From NCBI RefSeq assembly GCF_964656455.1, contig NC_135726.1, positions 32,021,930 to 32,085,929 on the forward strand: a DNA stretch of 64,000 nt. The letters are read 5' to 3'. Below the pieces are notes generated by a model. That model saw only the letters and a program-made list of their open reading frames with translations. It was not told the origin of the DNA and searched no databases. The stretch is from Halichoerus grypus (lineage: Eukaryota; Chordata; Mammalia; Carnivora; Phocidae). Below are positions 41,924 to 54,260 of this stretch, piece after piece (position 1 is the first letter of the stretch; each line of letters starts with the position of its first letter). A program made the position numbers and the translations under genes.

Positions 41924-44256
41924 CTAGAGGAAGATAAAGCAGGGACGTTAAGTAAGTATCCGACAGAGTCAAGGAGGAAACCAATATTGGGACGGTAAAG
42001 GTGGCATCATGAACGTGTGCCTGGCTGGTCACAGGGAAGCAGGGATCCTGCTCTGATTCTTCTGATGGGAAATCAGGTCAACTGAGGTGGATCCTCTCGC
42101 TTGAAAAGTGAATTGTCCCCATGCTTTTTAGGAAGTACCTTTTTCTTAGCCTACAGCTCACTATAAAATACTGCACGCTTCTCCCTCAGAAAGGAAGTTC
42201 CACCCTCTGCCCTGGAAAAAGACAGAGACAAGATGGGAAAACGTCCCTCATCTATCCCTCGGAGTCAACTTTGATGGACTCAGGACCAACAAGCCTCCTC
42301 TGTGGGGCCCAGGAAGGGATCTCAGTGTGAATCCTTCCTCCAGCAGAAGATTCCAGGCGGGCTGTCTCCATGGGTTTGCAAAGAGGGCCTGGTGTGCACA
42401 AGAGTGGGTCTCTACAGCCCCTAACATAACCCCCCAACTCTTCAGCATCACATTCAGCAGCCTGCATGCTCTGCCTCCTGGCTGATCTTCAGACATGCCT
42501 GCCGCCTCTCCCCAGTGCACACACATTCCAGAAACGAGCCTGATCCTTGCACTGCCCCACGTGTGAGTTCAGGATGCCCGGTGGCAGAGTTGCTCCCGAC
42601 CAGCCTGGTCACGCTGCCACTCGGGTGTTGTCAGGTTGGCAAGGGGAGTTTGGTTAGCCCACAGGCTGGGAAGTTTCTGGAAGGTCGACAAAGGTACTAC
42701 TTATCTCACCCTAACCCAGCAGGGTGACCCTAGATATGGAAGAAGCAAGACCAGCACTTGTCAGACCGCCTTCCGCATTATTGGTGTTCTGCCGATAAGA
42801 GTTCTGTGATCCAAAAAGATTGTTTTCAAGTCAGAGAAGATCCCTTACTGAAGAATTTACTATGGTAACGGACACCGTGAATATCCAAGTGGTAACTTAT
42901 GCTGCATTCCTCAAACCTATTGAGACCATGGAGTTTCGTGTCTCAAAAGCATCCCATGGGATCTGAGTTCCAAGGAACCCACTTTGGGAAATGCTCCTCT
43001 TCTGGGGAAGAGACAAAGTTGGGAGGGTTACACCGCCTTATCTCTTTTGATGCCACGACAATGCTCTGGCAGTGCTTCTCGAACCACAAAATGACAAGCA
43101 ATAAAAAAGCCCAAACTCAGCAGCTGTCACCAACTTCTCTTTTTTGGGGGAAAAAAAAGTGCAAAGAGAAAGAAAAAGAGAATGCACCCTCTCCTTGAAA
43201 AATTAGGAGGGGGAAAAAAATCCCACACTTCAGATACTTAACAGAAACACCAGTGCTTGTCTTGATTAACAAAACCAAAATCACGCTTGGTAGAGCTGAT
43301 CTTACCAGCTGGACACAGCTGGAGATAAGTCTCTAGTTTTGTTTTGTTTTGTTCTGTTTGTTTTGTTTTGAAAGGATCAACAGCTAACATTTTATGGATT
43401 AGGCCTGGTGTTCTCCATTCTCCCTCTTCTTCCAAATCGTCCTGGGGCATCACACTCTTTCCCCTGCAGGTTGTGAAAATGTGGTCATTCAGACTCCTGG
43501 TGTCCCATTGACTTCAAAACCAGGCTCCTTGATTCCTGGAGTCGGGGTGGCTTCTCCCTCCACCTCCTCCGCCAATTATCATAATCACCGAACACTTCCT
43601 GGGCTTGTAAACTGGCTGTTTGTGTTAACAGCGCCGGAGTTGACAGGGAAGCTGGGAGCCGGTGACAGGGACGGCACGCGCTCAGGCGGCATCATTAGGT
43701 GGCTGGGACACTCCGGCAGCCAATTAGAGCCCATCTTTCATGCCAGAGGAAGACAGATGCTGCCTCCCCCAGACAGGCTGGCAGGCAGCACTCCCAGGAG
43801 CTGGCGACCGGCTTCAAGGGGCTCGTGCTGAGGTCTTCTGGAAAGCGGGGGCTCAGCGCTGACCTCGGCCCGCCACCCTGGCCGCTCCCAGCGAGGCGAC
43901 CAGGACCTGCCAGGCACACCCCTGCGAGCGCTCACGTCTTCTTGCCGGCACACTTGGAGGAGTTTAGAGACTGCCAAGGTCTCCCGCAACAAAGCAGCCG
44001 TCTGGAACCCCAAGTAATGATGCCTCGCGGTGTGCATCACGCACTCTGAGAACTGTCTGCGGGGAGGACCAAGCTCCCTGACACAGTAAAGGCATGCCTC
44101 TGCATATGAAAGCAGAGTTCTGGCAAGTTCCGGGGTCCGCCTCTTCGTGCTAAACCCTACACTGCTCTGTAGAACCGTAAAAGCTCCCCAGCACCAGGGT
44201 CCGCGGACTCATTGTGAGGCACAGGTGATTGATGCCGGCAAAAATCCATTTCACCC

Positions 44257-44460
44257 GGGGCGCCCGGGTGGTGCAGTCGGATGAGTGTCCAACTCTTGGT
44301 TTCGGCTCAGGTCGTGATCTCATGGGTCGTGAGATCGAGCCCCGGCATAGGGCTCTGTGCTCAGCAGGGAGTCTGCTTGAGATTCTCCCTCTCCCTCTGC
44401 CCCTGCCCCCACTTGCTCGCTCTTTCTCTCTCAAATAAATAAATCTTAAAAAAAAAAAAA
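44257..44460 (+). repeat. CAN-SINE
   Basis: It starts GGGGCGCCCGGGTGGTGCAG, with the tRNA-like region, a CT-rich stretch and an AAATAAATAAATCTT plus poly-A tail. The flanks AATCCATTTCA and AATTCATTTCA are a near-perfect target duplication, so it is older than the SINE at 743. Confidence 0.93.
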
Positions 44461-44554
44461 TTCATTTCATCTGCTAAGCCAGACGCCCAGGGAGTGCACT
44501 GTCCGTGGTCCTCAAGCTTTGAATCACTAAGCCAGCAGCAATGCGGTGCTGGGG

Positions 44555-44745
44555 CAGACACAGGATCACGTCCTGGCTCCATGGCCTCCCCTCGCCCTGG
44601 GACGTGGGGCCAGCCACTGCTTTCTTGGAACCTCAGTCTATCTCTCTGTAAAATGGGCACAATGACAGGACAGCTGACCTTACTGGGCATCTCCTCAGTG
44701 CCAGGCACCACGCGAGACACCTTGTAAGGATATTTATTATCTCCC
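44555..44745 (+). repeat. MIR SINE
   Basis: Forward MIR: GGAACCTCAGTCTATCTCTC, TGTAAAATGGGCACAATGAC and the end piece CTCAGTGCCAGGCACCACGC. Confidence 0.7.
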
Positions 44746-45394
44746 TCAGTCTTCACCATTGCCCTGCACTTTCCATCTCTCCAGGAATAAACGCTCATAA
44801 AAATGATCTGCAATTCGTAAAGTGAGAGTTATAATTGTTACCCTTTTTTTTTCCTACGAAGAAAGTGCCGTCAGTCCTCGAGGGACATAGGAGACAGGAG
44901 ATAATGGGACCGAGGGAATCCTCACAAGAACCTCCAGGGAATGGGGTTCCCAAAAGCCCTGTATTTAAATGAGGAGGAGGCTCCACAAGGCCAGGTGACA
45001 GGTTCTGGATCCTCAGCAGAGCCAAGATTTGAGCCAGTTCTCCCAGAAGCCTGGCCCGAGCTAGTACAGTGGAGTCAGGGTTCCTGTGGGCATGGGACAG
45101 AGGCAGCCAAGAGCCCCGGTAAGTCACTTGCCAGGGACCAGGGATCACATTTAAAGATGTACAAAGAGAACAGCCCTGCCACCAGCTCCGAGGGTGGTGG
45201 CCAAGGCCCCCTGTTTGTGCTACAGGACTCAAAGGGCCCACAGCTCCTCCCCACTAAGGTTGGGGACTCAGCAGAGCCCCGGCCGGGAGACCCGCAGACA
45301 AGGTGTGGGGCCAGGCCCTCGGGACCATCCTGCAGGAAGGTACTCAGACCCCTCAACAGCCACGGGCCCCACGCGGAGCCCCAGTGCGGAAGGT

Positions 45395-45605
45395 GCAGGG
45401 CATGGAACTGGAACTGGTCAGACCTCGGTTCAAATCCCAGCTCTGCTTCTTACCAGCTGCACCGTGTGGGCGGAGGAACGTTCTCAGCCCCCCATTAGTA
45501 CACAGGGATAGTGCTCGTGATGTCTCCGGGGGGTGTGAGGATTAAGTCAGTCATTGCATGGGAAGTGCTTAACGTGACACCTGATACCACGACTGGGGCT
45601 CCATA
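45395..45605 (+). repeat. MIR SINE
   Basis: Forward MIR: CAGACCTCGGTTCAAATCCC, AGCTCTGCTTCTTACCAGCT and GTGTGAGGATTAAGTCAGTC. Confidence 0.75.
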
Positions 45606-45739
45606 GACCAATAGTTATTGTTTATCGCTTCTTCTACTCCGACGGTCAAATAGCTACCAGAACATTGCTCAGAGAATCTCAAAGACTCACCAGCCCCAAG
45701 GCGCCCTCAAAGACACTGAGAAACACTCTCCTACCCGGC

Positions 45740-45930
45740 ACACTGTTTTTAATGCTTCGCATTTAATCCTCATGGCAATCCTTTGAGGTCATACCACTAT
45801 TATCCCCACTTCACAGATGAGCAAACTGAGGCACAGAGAGGTTAGCGACTTGCCTAAGGTCACACAGCTAGTAAGTGTCAGAGCCGGGCTGGAAGGCAGG
45901 CGCCTGGCTCCAGAGCCCACACCCTTCCCC
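45740..45930 (-). repeat. MIR SINE, well preserved
   Basis: Reverse orientation: CATTTAATCCTCATGGCAAT, ACTTCACAGATGAGCAAACT, GAGGCACAGAGAGGTTAGCG and AGGTCACACAGCTAGTAAGT. It faces the MIR at 45395. Confidence 0.88.
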
Positions 45931-46192
45931 ACTGCCCTGTAGGAAGCCCAAGTATGGGGCTTGGTATGAGTGACTTCCCTTCACTGCTCCTTTATTCAGC
46001 CATCACTCCAGCCCCTGGTCCCCAGCCCCCTCTCCTCTGGCCTCCACGACAGTCAGCATCAGACTAGGCTCTAAGTTGTTATCAAAGGCCTTCCTGGATC
46101 CCCGGACCTCCTGCTGCACCCAGCCTGATGCCAGGCTACCCCCTGCCTAGTGGCCAGGCTTGGTAGCCTCTCAGGCCACAGGGCCCAGGCCT

Positions 46193-46210
46193 CCCTCCCT
46201 CCCTCCCTCC
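46193..46210 (+). repeat. Short (CCCT)n tract
   Basis: A simple CCCT run at about 46193-46210. A CCCG run at about 46854-46875 is a similar short array in a GC-rich block. Confidence 0.8.
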
Positions 46211-47169
46211 CACGCCCCGGCACTGCTGCTACTCTGCCCCACGCTGGGCCCCAGGAAGAAAGACCATCTCCTTCAGGCACTGAGTGTGCAGTCAGCACCA
46301 ACCCAGAGCCCAGAATTGCAGGCATAAGGCCTTATAAGGCCTCCGGGGACGGGAAACCACATCAAAGCAGGGCTTGGGAGCGGGCTGGAGTTCGGTTAGG
46401 GTTTTTCCTCTTTGTCTTTGAGACTCCTACTCCTGAGCTTCATATCTTCCCCCCACCGCCTGCCCAGCAGCTCTTTGTCAATGTTTCTGTTCTCTAAGAG
46501 CTAACAGATGTTGGTGCCACGGGCTTTCAAAGCAAACTCCTGGTGCCCAGAGAACACGGCGCAACTTCTAGATCCCAAGAATGCACAGGACTGGGACATG
46601 CCGGGGAAGAGAGGGGTGGGAGGCACGACCCAGCCACCCTGTAACCCTTAGATCCGAGCAGTCTGCCCTGGAGCTGCCCCAGGAAATTCCTGGCGAGCTC
46701 CGTCTTCCCAGCACGCTGTGCAGAGGCAGGCCGGCCGGGCGTGCCTGGGGGTCCGGCGCCACTGTGGGCAGGCCTCGCCGAGAGCAGGCTCTGGCCGTCC
46801 AGGGCAGGGATGCTCCATTCCCAGAACCCGGCGGGACCCGGGAGTCAGGGCGCCCGCCCGCCCGCCCGCCCGCCCACCTGCCCGGCCTCAGCAGCTGAGT
46901 GACAGCAGATGCCTTCCTGAACCACTCTGGCTCCCGTTCTGCTCTTCTGTAACCTGGGGATTCAGATGTCAAGGGTCAGTGAGAAAACGTAGACAAAATA
47001 CACGTAGTGGGAAACACTAAGTATGAGCTTCTCTGCACCTTTTAGAGCGCCCTACTTCTGCCCCACGCTTGGAACATTCTCACATTTTACTCCTGCAAAA
47101 ACCTCACGTCCAGTGATTCAACACCTCAGTGTCCACCCCGGGACAACATTCTCACGGGAGCACCAGGGA

Positions 47170-47530
47170 GGCCTGCTCAAGTTCACCAACAGTCTACAAC
47201 ACGCTAAATGCCTGAGAAAGGAAACTGTGCTAGATCCGCACCGTGAATGCCACACGGTGGTTCCGAAGAAACAGGCAGATCCGTAAATCCCGGCATGCGG
47301 AGTGCCACGCTACATGGGAGACACACAAAGTAGAGTGCGACTTGTACATCTAAGAAAACACCAGACACACACGTACCGTTAGGGCACCCAACGTACAGGT
47401 ATCCCTGTGGTTACCGCCAGGGAGAGAAGGCACGAGAGGGGGATGGGAGGCGAGAAACCTCAACGTTCTCAGAAGCGTTCTAGTACATTCCTGTATCACT
47501 TGGGCCACTGAAATCTGGTTTAATAAAACC
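47170..47530 (+). mobile_element. Degenerate L1-like 3' fragment
   Basis: The order CGCTAAATGCCTGAGAAAGG, CACCGTGAATGCC, the ACTTGTACATCTAAGAAAAC segment and TGTGGTTACCGCCAGGGAGA resembles the ORF2-to-3' region of old L1 elements. It is heavily diverged. Confidence 0.4.
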
Positions 47531-47544
47531 CCACACAATAACCC

Positions 47545-47650
47545 CCTTTATAAGAGGGATTAGAGTGTGTGACTGGCCCCAGGTCACTTAAGGAGAGAAA
47601 GTGGCAGAGCTGGATTAGAACCACCCAGGCCCTGGGGCCCTTGTCTCTAG
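47545..47650 (-). repeat. MIR-like fragment
   Basis: Reverse MIR core: GGCCCCAGGTCACTTAAGGA, then GAGAAAGTGGCAGAGCTGGA. Confidence 0.55.
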
Positions 47651-48369
47651 TATGGGGGTAGTGGGCCAGGATGATGCTCGTGGTCCCCTTGAGATGAGAC
47701 CTTCTGGGGCTCCAGCCCCCTGACCCAGCAGGAACCAAGAGTGAGAAGAAAGCTGGGGCCATCCACTTTCTGGGCCTCAATGTCCCCATCTCCACAGTGC
47801 ACCTTAATCCGTGGACCTCTGTTACTTCTGTCCCTGAGAGCCACTCTGCCCAGGAGCATGGCAGGTCAAAAATGCGGGGAATTACCCATTTTACCCCCAC
47901 CTGTGCAACGTGCAAGCCTGGGCTGAAAGATAACCACTGACAAAGGGCTGGGGGTGGGGAGGCTCCTGGGGGCCCTGGATCCAGTGACAGGCCAGGAGGG
48001 GCTGGGGGTTCCCTCCTCCCTGGGGACTCACTCCTCCCGGATGTCAGCAGAACCTAGACCTCACGGCTGCTGCCAGAAAGAAATGGCCCCTCTTCTCAAA
48101 CAAGTGACATGGGGGGCAGAGGCCTCAGACACTCCCCTGAGGACACCGCAGCCTCCCATGGCCATGGAGCCCCCAGTGAGGGCCACGGGTTCTGCCTGCC
48201 CCAGCTAAGCAAATTGAAGTCCTCCCTGCAGATCCTTCTCATAGGAGCTGGCAAGAAAGAGGTCTTCTCTGGTGCCAAGGCTGCATCCAATCTCATCTCC
48301 AGCTGCCTGAGACAGCGCAGCCCAGGTGAGAGCTCACAAAGGGACAGACGCCCAGGCCAGCGCCCAGGC

Positions 48370-48500
48370 CAGCACAATCATTCAAGGCCTTAGGTCAACT
48401 CGTTTCTAGAAGTCAGCTCCCCGAGGACAGGAAACTGGGGCTGTGCTGTTCTAGAACAGGGCCTGATGTATAGTAAACAATAAATATCTGTTGGATAAAC
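48370..48500 (+). repeat. L2-like 3' end fragment
   Basis: The order CTCCCCGAGGACAGGAAACT, then GGGCCTGATGTATAGTAAAC and AATAAATATCTGTTGGA is the usual L2 terminal order. Confidence 0.55.
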
Positions 48501-49989
48501 CCTGGGGCCAGATCCACCCTCACCTGCCTTCATCGCTTACAGCAATTCAGGTTGGGCTTCTACTTGGAACTGAAAGCTCTGACCCACCCCCCACCCCCAG
48601 ACCCTTCAGAACCAAGCCACAGTCCCTTAAAACCAGAGCCCAAGATCCCAGCCAAGCTTGGAAGCCAGAAGGAGGAAGGGTCGCCACCCGCTAAGCCGTG
48701 GGCACCTGCACAGGTATCTCCCAGCTGGAAGGGGTGGGGGTGCTGAGCAGAAGAGGGGACGGCGGCTCCGAGGGCTTCCGTGTGCAGAGCTGGCCTGCGA
48801 GGACCAGGCCTTCAGGACTCCAAAGATGTGCAGCAGGAATTAAAATTCCTTGGCTTTCTCCCCGACTGTTTTTATCTGCTCAAGATGTAATCCCTGTGCT
48901 CCCATTGGCACATCCCAGCCTCTGCCCCCCCACATCTCGGGGGCTCCAGCCTGAGCTGGCTTTCTGGACTTGAGGGACTGCTTATCAGGAAGGTGGATGA
49001 CGGGGAGGGAGTGGGATGGCATCACTTAGCAGGAAGGATCTCCAACCCTGGGGTCTGACTCCGGGGCCACCACACTCCCTTTCTCTGAGCCTCAGGCCCT
49101 CCACCCTACAGGGTGCAAAAAAGCCCCAAAGATGGCTTTGCCCAGTCCCCGAGACACAGCCAGCCAGAGACAGCAATGGGCCAGCAGAGTCTACTTCCTG
49201 GGCTGTTGTCACACCAACAAGCTGCCAGCATCCACACACCATCATCCCAGCTACCCCCAGAACTGGGTCTCACCTGGGCTTCCACGAGTAATTCACATTT
49301 TTCTTTAGATTGGCTCTCTTTCCCTTTTTCTTTCTTTTTAAAACCTAGTCTTGCCAATAAGATCAGTGAAATCGTGGGTGTGATGTCCTAGTTACCGTTG
49401 GGGTTCTCAAAAATATATTTTGTATCAAACAAATGCAGAACCATTAAAATACAAGCTGTCCACCACTTACCTCAAGCCTCATCCCCCCAGCAGAATGCGG
49501 ATCATGCTTTGGGAACTATAAGGTTTAAAGAGCCCAGAACTGAAGTCTTCTGCCCCCCTACCCTACCCTGAGCAATCGGACAGGTAGGAAGGGGTGGGGG
49601 GAGGAAGGAGGGTGACCCCAGGTAAGCGGCCAGGCCCAGCGGACACTCCCCCCATCCGGTCCCAGGCCCTCCTCCAGGGCTTGTGCTTTGGGAACAGGAA
49701 TCCTGGGCATGGAGAGAAAAACAGGTAACGCCAAGAGAAAACAGCAAAGTTTGCCATTACCCAGAGCCTGCCTTAATCTCCAGGCTGCGGGACTTGAGCG
49801 CTCTCAGGAGGACATGAACCAACACAAGGCAGGTTGTCCAGGGCTGGGCGGGACATGGGGCTTTAGGGCTTCTCTGCTGGCGTGATGGGAATTTTCCTAC
49901 TAGATGGCAGTTCAAAGGAGTTTCTACAGTGGAAACCAGGATCCGATGGGCTTGTCGGGGCGTGGGAGTAACTGAGGTCACGAACATAA

Positions 49990-50175
49990 AGGACTCAGTG
50001 ATAATAATTAGCAGCATTTCTTTCACAAGTGGCTGACGTGGGCCAAGTGCTCTGTTCAGCACGCTGGTGCCTAGCTGAACGCTCCAAACAGCCCCGTGAG
50101 CTGGGGTGTCGCTGTCACCCCCTGTAGGCAGGAGGGAGCCCAGGCCTAGGGAAGTCAAGTGACTCCCGTGAGGGT
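49990..50175 (-). repeat. MIR SINE
   Basis: Reverse MIR: GGGCCAAGTGCTCTGTTCAG, then AACGCTCCAAACAGCCCCGT and GGGAAGTCAAGTGACTCCC. Confidence 0.6.
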
Positions 50176-50179
50176 CCGA

Positions 50180-50345
50180 CCTGAGCCCTGGCTCCTCTGC
50201 CTGATACTGTGTGACCGCGTACACGTGATATCCCTGTCCGTGCCTCAGTTTCTGCACCTGAACATGGGAATGACAGCAGTGCCAGGGAGGAGCACTTGGA
50301 AGGAGAAATGAGATCGCATGGGTAAGGCGCTCAGCGCACCCACCA
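50180..50345 (+). repeat. MIR SINE, opposite to its neighbour
   Basis: Forward MIR: TGATACTGTGTGACCGCGTA, GTGCCTCAGTTTCTGCACCT, and AAATGAGATCGCATGGGTAA. It directly follows the inverted MIR at 49990. Confidence 0.55.
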
Positions 50346-51128
50346 AGCAGTCAGCAGGCCATAACGCAGCCGTCCCCTCTCCGCTCTCAGGGGGCGGGGA
50401 GGGGGGCCCCCGTCCTTCCCCCTCCGCCCTCCCATCTTCTCCCCCACCCCCGCTGCCTTCAGGGATGCCCCACAGCTGACCAAAGCCGGACCCAGGAGCG
50501 CCCCAGCCGGCTGCCAGCACTCGGCGCTTCCCCGTCTCTGCCCACCCCCCCTGCCTGGCCACCCACCCTTCCCCGGCCAGCCACGCCGCCGACGCCGCTA
50601 CGCCATGGACCCGCCAGGCCCCCGCCTGCCACACGGCTAGCCTGCCACACCACTGACCTGCCCCACCGCCGGCCTGCCGGGCCACACAGCCGAGTGCCGA
50701 GAACAGGAGAGGCCTCTGATCCCTGAGCAGCTGGGGCGGCCTCTGCTAGCAGCTCCTGGCCCTGGGACAGGCCGTGGGTCTGCTGCCAGGGTCCGGCGGG
50801 TGTGCCCTGCTGAGCGGGGTGGCCGGGAGCCAGGCTGCTCAGGCCTCACAGCACTGTCATCTGTCGGCCAGGGGACGGTGCGTAGAGCCGGGGCCACCGT
50901 ATTGTGGGCAGAGGCCAGCACAGGAGGGGGCCCTGTGTGGCCTGGGGCCCTGGGGAAGCATGATGTCTCTCTCAGCCTTGGGAGTGAGGGGCTTGGGCTT
51001 CCGGTTTCTCCTCACTTAAATAAATACAGGGAAGAAGCCCGTCTCATTTTGTACATGTAAGGAGGCTTCATTTTCATGAGAGAACAAGAGAAAAATGGTT
51101 TGGGCCAGACTCTGGGACCCTCCTGCTA

Positions 51129-51134
51129 GACGCG

Positions 51135-51171
<37 letters not shown>
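51129..51171 (+). repeat. Alternating purine-pyrimidine tract (CG)n(CA)n
   Basis: A short CG run (about six units) continues directly into about 15 CA units. This is a dinucleotide microsatellite of left-handed-DNA-forming composition. Confidence 0.95.
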
Positions 51172-51173
<2 letters not shown>

Positions 51174-51989
51174 AGTCCACCCCATCTGGCCTGAAAGCGC
51201 TTGCAAAAGTCATCTTCCTGGCCCTCCGATGCCTGTCCACACCAGACCTCCCTCTGTCCTGGCCTCCTTCTCCTGCCCCACAGCCCAGCTCGCAGGACCT
51301 CTCCCCAGCCCCCTCGCTGGCCGGACCCCACCTCGGGGCCTCCCAATCCCCTCCCGTGCTGCTTCCTCCACCCTCAACTGCTGACTGCCTGCTGGTGAAG
51401 TCTCCCCCCCCGCCCCCACCAGTGTGACTGCTGACTCCCAACGTCCCCACCTCGTTGCATTTGGGCAGAATCAAGGGTGGCACGTCTGAACTCCCAGAGG
51501 AGTCCGTGCCTTCAGAATCTTAGCCGTTTCTGTGCCACTGGATCTGTGGTTGCAAGTCTCCGTGTCCACACCCACAAAATGGGCCTGTGACACAGGTGTG
51601 CCTTGAAGGTCACATAAGAAGGCGGACATGGAAGAACAGAAGGGTTAGCAGCGCTGCTTGGGAGCCGGGGCTCCCAGGCTCCCAGGTGCGCTTGCACGGG
51701 GGAGAGCAGGTGAGGACAGCTAGATCCCACTGGGCTCATAAATAAAAGAGGCATTTTCTCCAGAACGTTTCTGGAAGGACACGCTACCCGTCGGTAACAG
51801 AGGCTCCCCTGGGGGAGCAGGAATGGGCAGTGGGGGGAACTGTCCCCTTCAGCTGCCCAGCTTTCTGGACAATCTGGATTTGTGCTGTCTCTCCTCCCCT
51901 CCCCTTCTCTCTCTTTCGCTCCATGTTTTGTAACCAAGAACATGCAATGCTTTTATACTCAAAAGACACCAGGCTTTCTAAAGCACTGT

Positions 51990-52790
51990 TCCATCGAAGA
52001 GACTGCTGTGGCTCCCCGGCCCACTGGCCATGTGCACCGAGCTGCTCCACAGGCCCCTGCAACTTCACGTGTCCAAACTGACTCCCGACCGCCCCAAACC
52101 CGTCCTCCCAGACTGCCTCCCTGCACTCGACCAGGGCCGCGCCCCCCTTCCTGTTCCTCAGGCCAGCAACCCGGGAGTCAGCCTGCCGCTGCCCTTCCAA
52201 CCCTTCCAACCAATCCCCACTACATCCTGTTGGCTCTACCTCCAAAACATACCTGGAAACCAGCACATCCTCACCTCCCCCCTCCCTGCACCCCTGGTGC
52301 ACTCCAGGCCCTGCACAGAGGTCATCCTCTCTCATTGGGACGATGGCCACCATTGCCTTTTCTCTGCCCTTGTACCCCCTCGTCCATTCTCCAAAGTCGT
52401 ACGAATGCCCTACAAAGCCCCACCCGGCCAGTCTGCCCCATCGTCTACCTGCCCTGCTCTTACTTCCCTGCATGCATTCTGCCCCAGCCACCCTCACCTC
52501 ACCCTCACCTCCTTGCTGCAAACACACTCCTACCTCAGGGCCTTTGTACATGCTGTTCCCGCTGCCTGAAACTCTTTCTCCACATACCCCCTCCTGCAGC
52601 AGCCCCTTCAGGCTTTGACTCAACCTCATCACCTGGGTGAGGTCTTCCAAACCCCTCTATATTTAAACTGCAGCGCCCCCCCCTCCCTTTACCCCTTCTC
52701 TGCCTCAGTTTCCTCTGGGGCACTCACCACCATCTGACATACCACATATTCCCTGACAGAGGAGGTGCTCGATGAATGTGTGTGAAACAA
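51990..52790 (+). repeat. L2 LINE fragment
   Basis: The order CCTCAGGGCCTTTGTACATG, CTGTTCCCGCTGCCTGAAAC, the GCTTTGACTCAACCTCATCA segment, GTGAGGTCTTCCAAACCCCT and the terminal GGTGCTCGATGAATGTGTGT is the classic L2 arrangement. The first part (51990-52400) is more diverged. Long open frames on both strands here (252 and 288 codons) follow from its composition. Confidence 0.7.
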
Positions 52791-53546
52791 CTAATGTGGC
52801 TCTGACTAAATTTACTGACTCAGAAAAACATTCCCCACATTTTCCTCAAGGAAAAAAGCAGTCGCCAAAGCTCAGAGAGAAGGGATGGCATCCGCTAAAA
52901 TTATCTACACGCGTTTCCATGCGCCGTGGTCAGAGAGGCCCATCTGGAGAGAGTGGCCGCCAAATTCCCAGAGGTGGTACCTGGGTGCTGGAGTCGAGGT
53001 TGTCAGATGGCTCACTGTGAACCTGCACCATTACTTCGACAATCAGAAATAACAGCGAAGTGCTTGGAAGAAAACATGTTACAACACACGGCAATGGGCC
53101 ACGTTGGTTCAAGAAGGACTCGCCCACACAAGTCGGCTAGAAGGGTCTTGGCCCTAGCAGGGGGTGTGGTCTGCCACCTCCAAGGGAAATGGGGCGGTTT
53201 TTGGATCCCACCTGGGAGGGAGGGAGGGGGCAAGGGACCTCTCTGCACCCCAGACCCCACTGCTCCCTCCCATGCCATGCACACAGCCCACAAAGAGAAC
53301 CCACCAGGAACCCGCCTGCTCCCGAGTGCGCTTGGCTGTGGGTGCAGAGGAAGCCGGTGGGGGGTGGGTGCAGGCAAGACCTTCTTTGTGGTCATGTAAT
53401 GCAGACAGGCTTTGATTCCAGAAACGGCACGAGGCCAGCTGAGCATGTGAACCCCGGCGGGCTGTCCTTGGGAGCGGGGGAGAGTAGCAGCTTTCTCTCC
53501 AGACCCCTCAAATTCTACTCTTTCCATTCTCAGGCAAGCCAAAATC

Positions 53547-53580
53547 TTTGGGGTTTTTTGTTTGTTTGTTTGTTTGTTTA
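53547..53580 (+). repeat. (TTTG)n microsatellite
   Basis: About six TTTG units next to a G-rich run. Confidence 0.85.
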
Positions 53581-54139
53581 AAGAGGGGGGTTGTAGGGTG
53601 GCTGCCTGCCCCCACAGGTCATACCAGGGACCCCTGCCGCCATAGTGGTCCCCCAGGAAGCCCACGGAGACCTAGGAGATGCTGTGTGGCCAGCATCCAA
53701 GGTCAGAGGATGCACTTGGGTCTGAGGGCAAGAAGGCATTCACAGCAGTGCCCGCATCTGTCGCACCCTGTCCCACTGCAGCCCCTGGGTCGTCGGACTC
53801 ACCCACAACCCTAAGAGGTCAGGAAGGAGCCCTCACCCCCTCTTACACATGAGGAGGCAGAGGCTCTGAACGGGGAGGCAGGAACATGCAGTGCAGGTGA
53901 GAGGGACCAAGACCCCCCAAGAAGAAGGCCAGGGGCTCCTGAGCCACGAACCCTGACGTGTTTCTGGATGTCGAGGAACAAATGCCTGCAGATGCACACA
54001 CACAGTCCCTTGGACCACAGGGTCGGGGCCAGACCAGAGCCCTCGTGCAGAGCTTCTGACCAGAGGGAAGGTCCAGACCCCCCTGAGAAGTCCCCCTGGA
54101 AAAACACCACACAAGTAAAACTGCACATCGAACCTTTCT

Positions 54140-54260
54140 GTGAACTTCAGTTTAAGACCCCCTCAGAGAACAGACGGGGAAACTAAGGCCCCAGAAGGAG
54201 ACTGCACTTGCCCAAAGTCACAAAGCCGAAGAGTGGTACAGCCACAGTCAGGATCCAGGA
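54140..54260 (-). repeat. MIR-like fragment
   Basis: Reverse core: CAGACGGGGAAACTAAGGCC, then GCCCAAAGTCACAAAGCCGA. Confidence 0.55.

Noticed and set aside
51784..52650. ORFs of 288 (minus) and 252 (plus) codons
   Set aside because: Most of this span is an L2 fragment with a skewed composition. Both strands being open at once indicates composition, not coding.
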